NCBI GenBank assembly: GCA_008694505.1
Contig: VZDJ01000047.1
Coordinates: 2,755,717-2,819,716 of the forward strand
Origin: Cyanoderma ruficeps
Lineage: Eukaryota; Chordata; Aves; Passeriformes; Timaliidae
DNA: 64,000 nt
Direction: 5' to 3'
Shown piece by piece: positions 38,466 to 60,297 of the stretch. Each line of letters starts with the position of its first letter. Position 1 is the first letter of the stretch. The notes below the pieces were generated by a model that was not told where the DNA came from, searched no databases, and saw only the letters and a program-made list of their open reading frames with translations. Made by a program: the position numbers and the translations under genes.

Positions 38466-38604
38466 AGATGCAAGCAAGAAATTAAAAGGTTTCTAAGAGA
38501 AAATATTCGTGTTGGAGGTCTCCACACTCAAATGGTATATTCTGTTAATATCTGTGTACCTAGTTAGCCCAACTTTGATTCAAGGTGCTGCTGGAGAGAG
38601 AAAA
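38466..38604 (+). repeat. right arm of the inverted repeat
   Basis: Inverted partner of 36360-36492. Relative to the left arm it carries six extra bases (GGAGGT, about 38514-38519). The inner and outer flanks differ from those of the left arm, and I saw no target-site duplication. Confidence 0.9.
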
Positions 38605-41600
38605 CTTCTTACTTAAGAAGGACTGTATGGGACACACAGATCAATGAGCAAAGATGTGAAGCATGACTCTAATACTTCCTCATGATATACCAGAAGCCAT
38701 CCCTCCTTCACATTTAAAGTAATCCACCTTTTCCAAGGATAACAGTAATTCTTAATTACAAAATGATGGTTTAGTCAGCGCACCTGCCTTTTAAGCGTAA
38801 AACACATTCTTTGCAAAGTATGTGCCTCTTTTGTGATTTCAAAACTGCAAATGTAGAAGAGTGGGAAGATCAACAGTCAGCAAAACAGTCAAAAAACTTT
38901 CTGATGATGAAGAACCCCCTCTGAAGTGGTCTACTTCAATATGGTTATTTCTGGAATTTCAGGCATGAACTCTATGAGCAGCCAGACTACACATTTCTAT
39001 TCAGTGGCAAGAAAAGTCAGCTAATTTGGTACCAACTACAACAGGATATGTACAGTTTTTATCTCATAGCTCAGGACAGATTGGCCAAATTTCACAAGGT
39101 ATTTCTTGATTAAAGGGAATTTTAGAAATGGAGGAGCCACAGTGTTAGAGTGCAGATCTTTAATTTTTTTCCCATTGAAATGAAAACTTCACCCTTGGAA
39201 AATACACTTCAGTACTGAATGTATTCATTAGCTTTTTGCATTTGTTCCTAATTCGATGACAAAGGCATTAAAAGGATGTCATATTATGGTAAATGCAGTT
39301 TTGACAATGGGTTCACTCATCCATTGTACTAAGGCAGAAAAGGTTCTTGTATTAAAACGGCTTAAAATGTTCAAACTATCATCTCCAAAGGTGATTAATT
39401 TACATGTTAGCTTAAGGAAAAACTCCTGTCACCTTCATTTTCATTTTTCTTCCTTAAAAAGTAGTCAAAACATATTTGCACATTGCAACATGAGTGCCCC
39501 CCCGAAAAATGACAGTGCATAAATTACAAAGCAAGCTTTCCACAGCAAACACAGATCTGTGCACGAGTTAGAATAACATTCTCTTAATCCCTAAAGCACA
39601 GCAGCCATAAATGCATCTTTAATATGTTCAAAAGCTGTTACTTTTTCCCTTTTTTTTTTTTAAACCAAACTGCAGTTCTATGAGCTTAAACTTCTCTCCT
39701 TGCATTGCTCCAGGCAGTGGATCTCTGAAAAAATGAGCTTTCATCCTGTGAATATAGGTGAGAGAATAAACCCACGCCTGCTTGCCTGCCTTCAACATAA
39801 AGGCATTTGTAGCTAGACAAGAATCTGTGAGATATCAAACAGGCTAATGAAACCTGACTGCTCTGAAAGGGACTGGCTGAGAGCTTGGCTTTCCTTTGAT
39901 AAATAAACATCTGAAGTTGTTATCTGCTGCAAACGTTTGCACTTGAGGTCCAACAGTAACTTTCTTGTAACAACACTAATATTTAAAGTAACACCAGAAT
40001 GCACTGTATGTTAACTGAGTCATAGTATTTGTCTGTCATTCCTATATTAGTATTAATATTGATTTCAGAAACTTCTAGGCGTTGAAAATACAAGCTTCTA
40101 TAAATCTGACAAAAAATTATAGGTATAATTCAATGCCTGAATAAAATTTCCTACCAGGTGTTTCAATTTTCCACCACACAGTGTAACTAGGAACTGATTA
40201 TTATTGATTATAAATCTTTAATCTCTTAATGTAATATGTACCTATCTTTCTGTGAAAAATGTAGCTGGATTATAAAACAGTATAAAACAAAGTGATATTA
40301 GTGAGAAAAGTACTAATTCACTACCTGCTTCTACCTGCTCAACATTTATATGGCAGTCAGCTCCCAAATAGATGGCATCAGAAGATCAAAATAGTTGCTT
40401 GTCACAGCATGCAAAGAAAAGGGAATTTTCTTTATCTGCACACACAGTTTTTGAAGCTGTCCTGTGAGAGGCATCTCTCAATTAAATATCACTATTTCCC
40501 CTCTCTTCCCACCAAAAAAAGAGACTGCAAACCCTTCTATTACGCCTAGGGGGATGGATGAAAAATTACAAACATTGCCAAGTGTGTAACTAGAAAAACT
40601 GCCTTGAAGTGGGTGGGGGGGTTTCGATCTTGGCAGCTGCTGTGTAATCAAAAGCTTTTACAAAAACTAAAGTAATTTAAGTCTTGTCAGAGAGGCTTGC
40701 TGATTCTGGTAGTTATTTTCCTGCAGACACCATAAGTTGATCAGTTTTTCACACAGCATTCGTGGGGTTGTCATCCAGAGCGAGTGCTCTGTCTGTCCCC
40801 TCAACGGGACCAACCCACAAAAGGACAAAATTTAGAAACAATGCAGAATCCATCCTTTAGAAGGCGTGAAATGCAGCTAAGAACCAAATCTCTGGCTATT
40901 TGTTAGCTAATTTCTTTAAGTCCTCTTAACCAAAAAATCAGTGAGATCGAGCAATGTACCTTCTGTGGCTGGCAGGGATGCTCAGGACATCTTTATTGAT
41001 GTTTCTAAGGGAAGCTATAGGCATTGAACATACTAAGATTTATTTTTTTTTCAACTGCATTTCTCTTACGAAGTTGAGCTTTCATCTGAACTCCTCACTT
41101 TCTCAGTTTTGAGAAACTAGAGGTCCCTCACTGCTATGCCTCAGGTGATACAATACCAGAGGGTCACTCCTTTAGACACACTGGCACCCAACCAGGCTGG
41201 GAAAAGCCTCCCAAACTCATAACAGCATCAGCATGTGCAGAGAGGAAGAGTAAGGCTTCATGGTAGAATGAGATTTTGAAATTTTCTGGTTTTAACTTAT
41301 CACTCAAAAGAACTGGAGAATGTGGAAGTCATCTGCACCTGGGCACCTGGACAGAATTTGAACAGCACACCTGTATACGCAGCCTGTGAAGAATTGCTCA
41401 GCATCAAGCAGACTCAAGTTTTTGTTTAAAAGCCAAAGAGCAAATAAAAGAAACTTGAGCACAATCAAGCAACAAGTGTTTTTTTTTAAAAAACCCTGAA
41501 TATGAATCCTTTCCTGAATGATGGATTATAATTTTGTATTTATAAATCATATATTCAGTTGGTCAGCTGTCTTCTGAGATTCATATTAAGTCACATACCA

Positions 41601-43734
41601 ACATGCAATCAAACAAATCTTTTTTTTTTAATCTATTCTTTAAATATGATATGAAATGCACAACAACTCCCAAGGAGAATGCCACAATATAAGCAGAACA
41701 CCCACATACTTCTTTTTTTCTCCATGTGCACAGAGACCTATGATTAAAGTCTGAGCTCCCATGGTTTTGATGCATACAAATATGCATTACACACACTGTC
41801 TCAGCAGGCACTCATTATGCAGTCACAGCAAAGAAAAAGTAAATGCCTTACTGAATAAGAAGGAAGGATGAGATTTTTCACGAGTTCTGTTGGAAGGCAA
41901 CAGCAACTTAGAGAAAAGAGGAATTATTGCATATCCCCTTTTTATTCATCATTTGGGATAAAAGAGTTTACTAATATAAATAGCTAAAACAGTAATTCAG
42001 CTAAAAATCATTTCCAGAAGGTTATTATAAGCCTCAAAAATTCCTTACCATCCTGACAGTAACTAAGCAAGTATGTAACATTAACTAGGCAATGTAAAAC
42101 CTGAGTAAATTATCAATTTAAGCCAAAAATAACAACCTGTCCTTTCATATTTTGGATATAAATGATATCTGTTCAATTACTCAGACGTGCAGTCACTGAA
42201 AGCAAAAGTTAGTGGTCTAGTTCCTTACAGTATTTTTGTTCCATGGTGGATGTCAATTAACCCATCAGTTTCAGATATATTAAATAATACAGATTAAGAT
42301 TCAAAGTAGTCTAAAAAAGGACATTACAGTGATTTCCCATGGTTAGGACTGTATATCACACTTTAGTATCCACAGGCAAACCCTTCTATAAGTGAATGCC
42401 ATTTAGCTATACCTGAGGGAATAATTTATTTTTAAGAATGCAAATGCTGGTTACATATTTAAATTAATGAGGCATGGGATGTAGGTCAAGGACGAACTGG
42501 AGAGAATTTTTTTAGTAGTTTTAATGCTATCTGCAGCAGTTTTCGCACATTCTTAAATTAGTCTGTAGGCATTCTGAAGGTTAAAGAACAGTGAACTTTG
42601 AGAACATAATCATGAAGTTCAATGTGAAGAACCGCTTAAATCATATGCTGGAAGGGTGGCATTTCAATTTGGCCAGAGGCAAGGTAAAAAGCTTAAAAAC
42701 AACTCTGTTAAATGGAAACTTGTTACGTAAAAATACAGGTAAGAAAGAAATAGTAAGACTAAAGCTGTGACTGAAAGCTACACGTTTCTCATATTTCTTT
42801 CCTGCAATGTCTCTCCTGCTCAACCTTTACAACCTACAGAGTCAAAGACAAAGGGTGCAGTGACTGGAGAAATTAAAAAAGTATTTTTTCAATCAGGCAG
42901 ACAACTGTAAATTATGGAGTGGTATTTTGAAAGTATATATCTAGGAGATCAAATTCTTCTCAGGACATCAGCAATGTCATCTACACTTATTATTACACAC
43001 GGATTATTTCAGAAATTCTTCCACTTCCATCTTAACATTACTAGAGGTTCATAGTTTTTACCAAGACAAAGGCTTCCAAAGAAAAGGTCTCTCCAATAAG
43101 AACCTCAGCCAATAAATTATTAAAACCCTGTAACTCATTTTCATACAGTGTGAGGGTAATGAGAGCAGCATCAGTCACTTTTTCCTTTTCACCCTTACAG
43201 ACACAAACAGCACTAGGAGCACAAGTCAGATTTAGGCCACATGTTGACTCCACAACTGCCACCAACAAATACTTCCTTATAAAATCCCCAACATTAACTT
43301 GCTGCTATGAGCAGCTCCAGATCTTCAAGCGTGGGCCATATGTGCAGGATGCGTTGATACTAAAAAACCTTCAACTCAGTCTGTTGAACCAGCAAGTTTT
43401 GATTACCATTACAGCTGGATCTTTACGTGCTAATTAGTTTCACAAATTCAACATTTGCACGTTACAGAAGATTCCTACAATAGAGTAAACAGCAAAACTC
43501 ACAGAACAATTGTGTTTGTTTGTTGAAGCTTTTTACTGCTGGACTCATCAGAACCTGTTTTTCTTGCTTTCAGCTGAGTCTATTGTCTTTGAACGGATTA
43601 TTTTTATTAATTTGGTAAATAATCCCAAGAATTGGTTAAACTTTAATAATTTGACACACCATTTCACGTTACAAATGCTACACAAAACACACATCATTGC
43701 TTAATGAGTTGTTTGCAATAGGCCAGAGCACTGA
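38605..43734. other. intergenic DNA, no gene recognised
   Basis: AT-rich, non-coding, with T/A runs (39646-39662, 41478-41490, 41618-41630). The short ORFs are not recognisable. No complete transposon seen. Confidence 0.55.
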
Positions 43735-44110
43735 CAGTGTCTCACGGGCCATCACTTGAGGAGCCAGATGAGACAGAGGCTGTGTCTGCCCAGGAGCCCT
43801 CACGCAGGTGTCCCACTGTCACACCCCAGTTACAAAGACAGGACAAGAACAAGGCACAAGGACAGAACACAAAAGCACACCTTTGCTTCCTTGGAGATGC
43901 AAATCCTGCTGAAAACCCCCAAAACCTTATGTGGCTCAGGCACTCCATTAGGAAGGTGCACCCTAAAACCTTCCTTTCCCCCAAGCCCTGTGCATTTGCA
44001 CCTCTCTCGGGATAAAAGGCAGGTCATCATTTCTGGAATAAAACCACCTGTCTTCAGTGCCCTCCCTGTCTATCTGTATATTAGGATAGACCACCTCCGA
44101 CCTAACAGGA
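43735..44110 (+). mobile_element. possible solo LTR fragment
   Basis: A GC-richer block in AT-rich surroundings with compact LTR-like signals on the + strand. A TATA-like GATAAAAGG (44011-44019) is followed about 20 bp later by AATAAA (44037-44042) and a short pyrimidine-rich U5-like tail. Overlapping ORFs (92 and 132 codons) cross it but have no recognisable retroviral or host domain. No paired LTR, primer-binding site or clear target duplication was found, so both the assignment and the borders are tentative. Confidence 0.4.
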
Positions 44111-46680
44111 GTATTGAAAATATGTTCAATAATGTTTATAGGACAGTTTCATAACTAGGTTATGAAGGACATCTAAGGTCTGTGGAAGATAACATCATTT
44201 TTTAGTTAGATCTAATTCCTGTTATCTCCTGTCTTGTGGTTAGTCACCAGGTTCTAGCCCCAAAACTGTTCTGCTGGGCCCTTCTCTCTACCTTTTTGCT
44301 CTACGTTTCAAAATAATCCAATTCAGCTCAGGTCTAGACTGCCACCATCAGCATTGCTACATAGCCCCTTGTGCAGCTACAGCCATTATTTATTATTCAA
44401 CGACAACAATGTAGCAGAAGTGCTGGCCTTATGATTCTTCCTATATATTAAGAGTTCAATAAAGCAACCTGCTGAAGATCTTTTTGTTTCTCTGATGTAC
44501 AAAGACAGACATTCTCTACAGATAATACAGCAGATCTCATAATAGTAAGTATGAATCTCAGTAGGAAACTAGTATGCTTTATTTCAAACCTGTCAACACT
44601 TCTGATGCATCTCCAAAAAAATTTTTCATTGAGCTTTCCTCCCACAAATTCCCCAAATTAAATACACTTAATACAGGAAATACATTCTAAAGGTTCTGAA
44701 TGGAAAAAAATGCACATACTAATAAAATCAGAAAAGGATTTTAACTGTCACACGAAGTAAACTTTACTAAGGAAACAAAGGTAGCCATTAATATTTTAGT
44801 TTAGTAGTGCAACATTCTATTACTTATCTCTTAGAAGTAGCTCTTTATGATTTTTTAAAATGTGCATCTGAAAACAGATTATAACCCCAAATAATTATAA
44901 AACTAGACAGGCAGCACCAATTGGATGAAGCAAAGATACCTACTCCCTTTATAGCAGGAGTGCAGATTAATTTTAAAAAAGTTCTCAGCATTTCAGAGGG
45001 CATGAACCCTGGCTGAGGACTTAGGACCATACAAAGGTGTTGACCAGTCTTATCTTTTAAAATGTTTTATGCAGCCACGTAGAGCAGAGCTGCCTGTGGA
45101 TTGGACATAATAATCAGCAGGGGAAGGAGAGCTCATTAGTACAAGCTCTCCTTCCCCTGCAGATTACCTCAGCATGAAGCCACGTATCTCAATCAAAAAA
45201 AGATTGCTGTGGAGAGCTACACAAGATGTTTCTAAATCAGCCAGCTCGGGGCTCAGCCTATAGCTGCAACCTTCTTTTAACCTTCAGAAAAGCAGAAGGA
45301 CCAGGATGCTCTGGAAATATTAGCCATCTATAAGTTTAGAGATACATCACTCGGCAGATAAAAGTCACCAGAGGACCTGGCCTGCCTCATGCTCACACAA
45401 ATGATGCCCAGTGCAAACACATGGAAAATTCAGCAGCAAGATGCAATGGAAAAAAAACTAGGTCTCAACAGTTAAATTCTATCAGCCATAAAATACTTCA
45501 GAATACACAAGGTCCACTGTAGGTCTATTTAAAGCATATGCCGAAACTGGCTCTCATTAAAGTTACGTGAAGGGCCTATCATCACAAAAGAATCACTTAA
45601 CCCTGCAGTTGCATAATACTAAGGTTATTTGTAAGGTTTTACCGATAAATATCCATTATTCACAAAGTCAGAGACTTGAACAAAAACCCCGTAATTAATC
45701 TTACCCTTTGCTAGATGAAGTTCCTCTGCCCTTCGAAGTATATGACCCGCCCACCTCTCTTTTTCTGAGTAATTGCAGCAGATCACTTTACTCATTCCAC
45801 CTGTGAGCTCCTGGAATTGTTGAAGCAGCTTTGAGATTTCTCACGGTTACCAAATGTGGTTCAACAGACCAAAAGACAAAAGCAAGGCCATCATTACTTT
45901 TCCCCTTTGTAAATACTACCATTTTTTCTTTTCCTTCTCTAACACTTTTTCCTCTTGTCTGTCACTCCTAACTCACTCCTTTTGGCCAACATTCTCTCCT
46001 CCCTTTCTTTCGTTCAAATGCCGCACACATGGCAAAACTCCCCAAATACTTGTTGTATTTACCACCCTCTGAAAGATATGGCTTTATAGAGAACATGAAT
46101 CTCCTGTGATTTTTATTTGGACACAGATAAATCTGCTGGTTTTTATCTTCTGTACCTGTAGAAACTCAGGCAGGACTCAACTCTTCAACTTGTTGCGTCA
46201 GTATCCATTTTTAGTATCACTAAATGAGGTCAGTTTCATTTGTGTACCTTGGAAATTACCGAGTACAAACACCTGTTCACTGATATAAAATTTATACAGG
46301 CTGCCCATTAAAACTGAACACATTATAGCGGGACCCTACATCTATTCTAACCCTCTCCTTTTCCAAATTAGATTAGATTAGACCTGTAAGGTCTCTGAAT
46401 TTTACTGTGTTCACAAGGCCTCCACACATTGCTCCCTGTTGCCAGGGATCACAGCAGGACCAGCACACACAAAACCTGTTGTCAAACAGTAACTGCCTTG
46501 TTCAAAACGCTTGTGTTAGGAGGGCAAAGCCTTGATGCAAAACACACAATTGAATGCAACAGGATCCAGGTAAGACTGTCCTGAGAGAGTAGGGCTGGAT
46601 GAGAGCGCTTTGGGAAATTTTGTCCTAAACAAACTAATGGCCAAAGAAAGCGAGGAGGTGAAAGGCACTGAGTTTATGTG
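44111..46680. other. intergenic DNA upstream of EOLA1
   Basis: AT-rich, with no exon recognised. It contains the strong hairpin at 45111-45166 (listed separately) and an ATTAG triplication at about 46369-46380. A divergent non-coding transcript from the EOLA1 CpG island, like human EOLA1-DT, could run into this region, but the sequence alone does not show one. Confidence 0.5.
45111..45166. repeat. near-perfect hairpin (23-bp arms, 10-nt loop)
   Basis: The left arm 45111-45133 (TAATCAGCAGGGGAAGGAGA...) and right arm 45144-45166 are reverse complements with one mismatch (A/T at the sixth position). The inner 17 bp pair perfectly around the 10-base loop CATTAGTACA. The stem is purine-rich on one strand. 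The structure is far better paired than chance would give, but it is shorter and tighter-looped than a usual pre-miRNA. Confidence 0.9.
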
Positions 46681-46689
46681 TGTTAAATG

Positions 46690-48819
<2,130 letters not shown>

Positions 48820-49529
48820 GTGTTGCCCCTTACTATTATTTTTCCTGCAGACTCGTATTTAAGATATTGACTTGTGACTTACATCAGCATCTTGTTTAGG
48901 ATTCTATTCCAAAACCATTTGAAATGGCAAATATAGTTGAAGAACTGCTTTTTTGAGGCAAAGCAAACAAGTATTAATGTTTTTCTAGACTTTTCCTGTA
49001 TAAACTAAGTAAATGCCATTTTTTAAATGTATAGTTATGTATTGTGTGCCAATTTAAATGTAAATTAAAATGATTTTTTGATACCTGCATCTCTGATTAT
49101 AGGAAAATGGTGCTTAAAAGCAGGCTGCCACAATTAATAGGACATCTGTCCCAGACCACTCCTTGTCCTGCCTTAAGGATAGATTGTTTCCATTCACACT
49201 TCAGGCACACAAGATGTGCAGATGATGGACCTGACAGACATTCCAGAAAGGCCATTATAAGAAGGTGCTTGTACAAAATTAAATTGAGCCATTATTACTT
49301 TTTTTTTCTCTTATTTAAGATGAAAAATACAAGTTATCTTTGAAAATCCAGTATGTATTCAGGACAAGCGTGAAGAATCACAAATAACAGCCACTGTGCT
49401 TTGGCACTCTCAAGAGTTTTCCGAAATTCATGTTACAGTAAAAATCCTTTTGATTTTCTGGAGCAAGGCCACACCTAGGCATGGCTCTAAGAACAGGACA
49501 GGTAGCAGAGCCTTTGTATTTAGACACTT

Positions 49530-49890
49530 GGGAAACTGTTCCCTTGGACTACACACCACTTCTGCCAGAGCAGAAGGTACCTCACATCCCCAGTGCCTGC
49601 AGATCCACACCTGGAGCTGGGCTGTGAGCTCTGCACAGACTGAGCTGCTGCAGCACAGCTGGAGAGGGGTGGGAACTCACTGCAGGGCAGGGCTGGGTGA
49701 AGGAGAGCAGCTCCCTGGCCCCAGCCAGGCCCTGCTGTGCCTTGGCTGAAGGAGGAGCTGGAGCTCCTGTGTGTCTGAGCAGCAGCACATGGAGCTGTAG
49801 GGGCACCACTGCCTCGAGGACTTTCCTTGGTACTGTGCTTGGCAGATGAGGCCTTCCCAGTGGGACTGCTCTGCATGGACTGCTCTCCTC
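49530..49890. other. GC-rich block between the convergent genes
   Basis: About 360 bp of GC-rich, CpG-poor sequence, open in several frames on both strands (117 codons on + at 49396-49749 and 129 on - at 49520-49909), with no recognisable protein. It lies beyond the EOLA1 stop and before the TMEM185A 3' end. It may be 3' UTR sequence of a long EOLA1 isoform or an old GC-rich retroelement fragment. I cannot decide between these. Confidence 0.3.
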
Positions 49891-50004
49891 CTGGGAAGTG
49901 ATTTCTCAAGCAAGAGAAATGATTTTCTTCTGGTTCTTCTGATTTTCTTCTCCATGGCGCTGTGCCGGCAAATCGATGTCCGGTAACAATCCTGCTGATG
50001 TTTT

Positions 50005-50057
50005 TTTAATCATAATATAATAAAATATACATACATTGAAAAAATATATATAATAAA
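50005..50057. terminator. clustered poly(A) signals for the convergent genes
   Basis: AATAAA occurs on the + strand at 50019-50024 and 50052-50057, and ATTAAA on the - strand at 50005-50010. Using these would give EOLA1 a 3' UTR of about 1.2 kb and TMEM185A one of about 1.28 kb, ending almost on top of each other. Nearer alternatives exist: ATTAAA on + at 49066-49071 and 49278-49283, and on - at 50457-50462. Actual cleavage sites are not visible from the sequence. Confidence 0.45.
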
Positions 50058-51288
50058 ACTGTTGGATGGGATAGTGCTGGATTGGGTTTAAGGCAGTAGC
50101 TGGTCCAAAGGCTCTGGAGCATCAGAAATGGAAGTGCTGCATCCAAGTTTTTCAGGCATACACCTTGAACACATGCAGAAATGTCCACGGACTCCCTGCT
50201 CTTACTGCCATGCTAACACTAAAGAAATGAGACCTATGGTATTTAAGCCATATAAACTGTGGGTTACCTAAACACAGAGAGCAACTGCAAGGGTTTGGGA
50301 ACATGAGACATCTGTTTTTATAAACTACAGGACTACACATTTCACAGACTCCATTTCTCCAAAGCACCTGTAAGTCCAAGGCACATTTGTCCAAGCAGGT
50401 CTTTCTTCAGACAAGAAAATGCTATGCCAACACCAAAAAGATCCTAACTTGAAAAGTTTAATCATTTACACTGACCAACACAAAGTTGGTAATGAAGACC
50501 AAGCTATGATATTTATACCAGCTAACCAACAGCTGTGAAACCTACCACAAATGTTTCTGGCATAGACCACACAATGCAAGGAGGAACAGCTTATTAAACA
50601 GCCAGTCTAATGGGAGAATGGTACATGCTGCTCAAGAAGAATCAGAACATGAAACTGGAAAAGCAAAACAAAAACAACATGTAACGCCCAAGCTGGCACA
50701 AAAGTTGAAATACTTACATGAAAATTTACATAGCTAACTCAAAAACATCATGTAAGTCACCATACATTCTACTTTCCCCCCCAAAAAAAGCTTTCCACTG
50801 TTGCCTCAGAAGTGCAACACTCTTGTGCCTCTGTGGTTGAGACAATGATTGTGGCTGAACAGAGAAAGAAGAGGTACTATGCTAAGGCGTCCCAAAGCAT
50901 TTAAGAGACACAAAAATCAAGCGTATATTTAGGAGCTAAAAGACACCTGGAATAGCATAGGCATTTCATACAGGGTTTTTAAAAAAATACTTTTAGATAA
51001 TACTTATACTGTACACAACAGGACTTTTAAACAATATATTACACTGCTAAAAATGTTCATATAAATACTATACAGGCAAGCGTGCAACCAACCTGTTAGG
51101 AAGGTTCACAAAGTAGACAACCACATATTTCTGGAAAAGCACTCAGATTATCTTCAAGGTTTCTGATTTGTGTAATCCAAGCCACTGATTCAGCAATACC
51201 TATTTTAAAGGAATTGGGACAAGGCATGAGATGAAATACATCTGTCTGCTGATGATGACCAGTTCAAGTTTAATATGCTACTGTCATC

Positions 51289-59777
<8,489 letters not shown>

Positions 59778-59984
59778 CGCGGCCCCTCTACCAGGCGCTC
59801 ATGGCGCGGCCCCGCCACCGCTCCAGGGCCTGGCCTGCCCGGGCCTGGCCGCCGCCCCACGCACGCGCGCGACTCCGCCGGGAACCGGGCGGGCCAAGCA
59901 CTGCCGGGCTTCTAAAGCGGCCGCTGCGCATGCGGGGCGGGCAGGGCAGGGGCTCTGCCAGGACATAAACGGGGCCGAGCCGGA

Positions 59985-60105
59985 GGGGCGGGGCTATGCT
60001 GGGAGGGGCGGAGTAATAATGGGCGGGGCTAACCCGGAAGGGGCGGGGCATAACGGGCGCGGGTAATCAATGAGGGGCGGGGTTAATTTATGCGGGGCGG
60101 GGCGG
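59985..60105. repeat. GC-box minisatellite at the TMEM185A promoter
   Basis: About seven 15-20-bp units each begin with a GGGGCGGGG-type GC box (59985, 60005, 60021, 60040, degenerate about 60055, 60074, 60094). Most are followed by an AT-rich spacer of the type TAAT.ATG. Each intact box is a consensus Sp1/KLF site on the + strand, and the G-runs could form quadruplexes. The array lies 208-330 bp upstream of the TMEM185A ATG. Confidence 0.85.
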
Positions 60106-60184
60106 TCCCGCCCCGACGTTTCGATATTTCGAATTTTTTCCTCATTTCTGGCCCAAACCGTTCTTCCGGCAGTGCGAAGCTATT

Positions 60185-60297
60185 CGTCCGGGTACTGCTC
60201 CTACATGGCCTCATAAAGGTCCCTCTTCAGCTCTCTTGGAGCCCCTTAGGTACTGGAAGGTGCTCTAAGGAGCCTCTCCAGGCTGAGCAGAATTTGG
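60185..60297 (-). mobile_element. CR1 fragment, antisense, next to the TMEM185A promoter
   Basis: Reverse-complemented, the interval reads CTGCTCAGCCTGGAGAGGCT, then CCTTCCAGTACCTAAGGGGC and AGAGAGCTGAAGAGGGACCT. These are three consecutive blocks of the avian CR1 3' region (CAGCCTGGAGAAGAGAAGGC... CTTCCAGTACCTAAAGGGG... GCTGGAGAGGGAC). Both ends are truncated, and the 3' CR1 end is lost into the promoter side. Confidence 0.8.

Noticed and set aside
36360..38604. Inverted repeats as terminal repeats of a DNA transposon
   Set aside because: The 1.97-kb spacer has no transposase-like ORF, no target-site duplication was seen, and the outer ends do not carry a known terminal motif. An inverted duplication remains the simpler reading.
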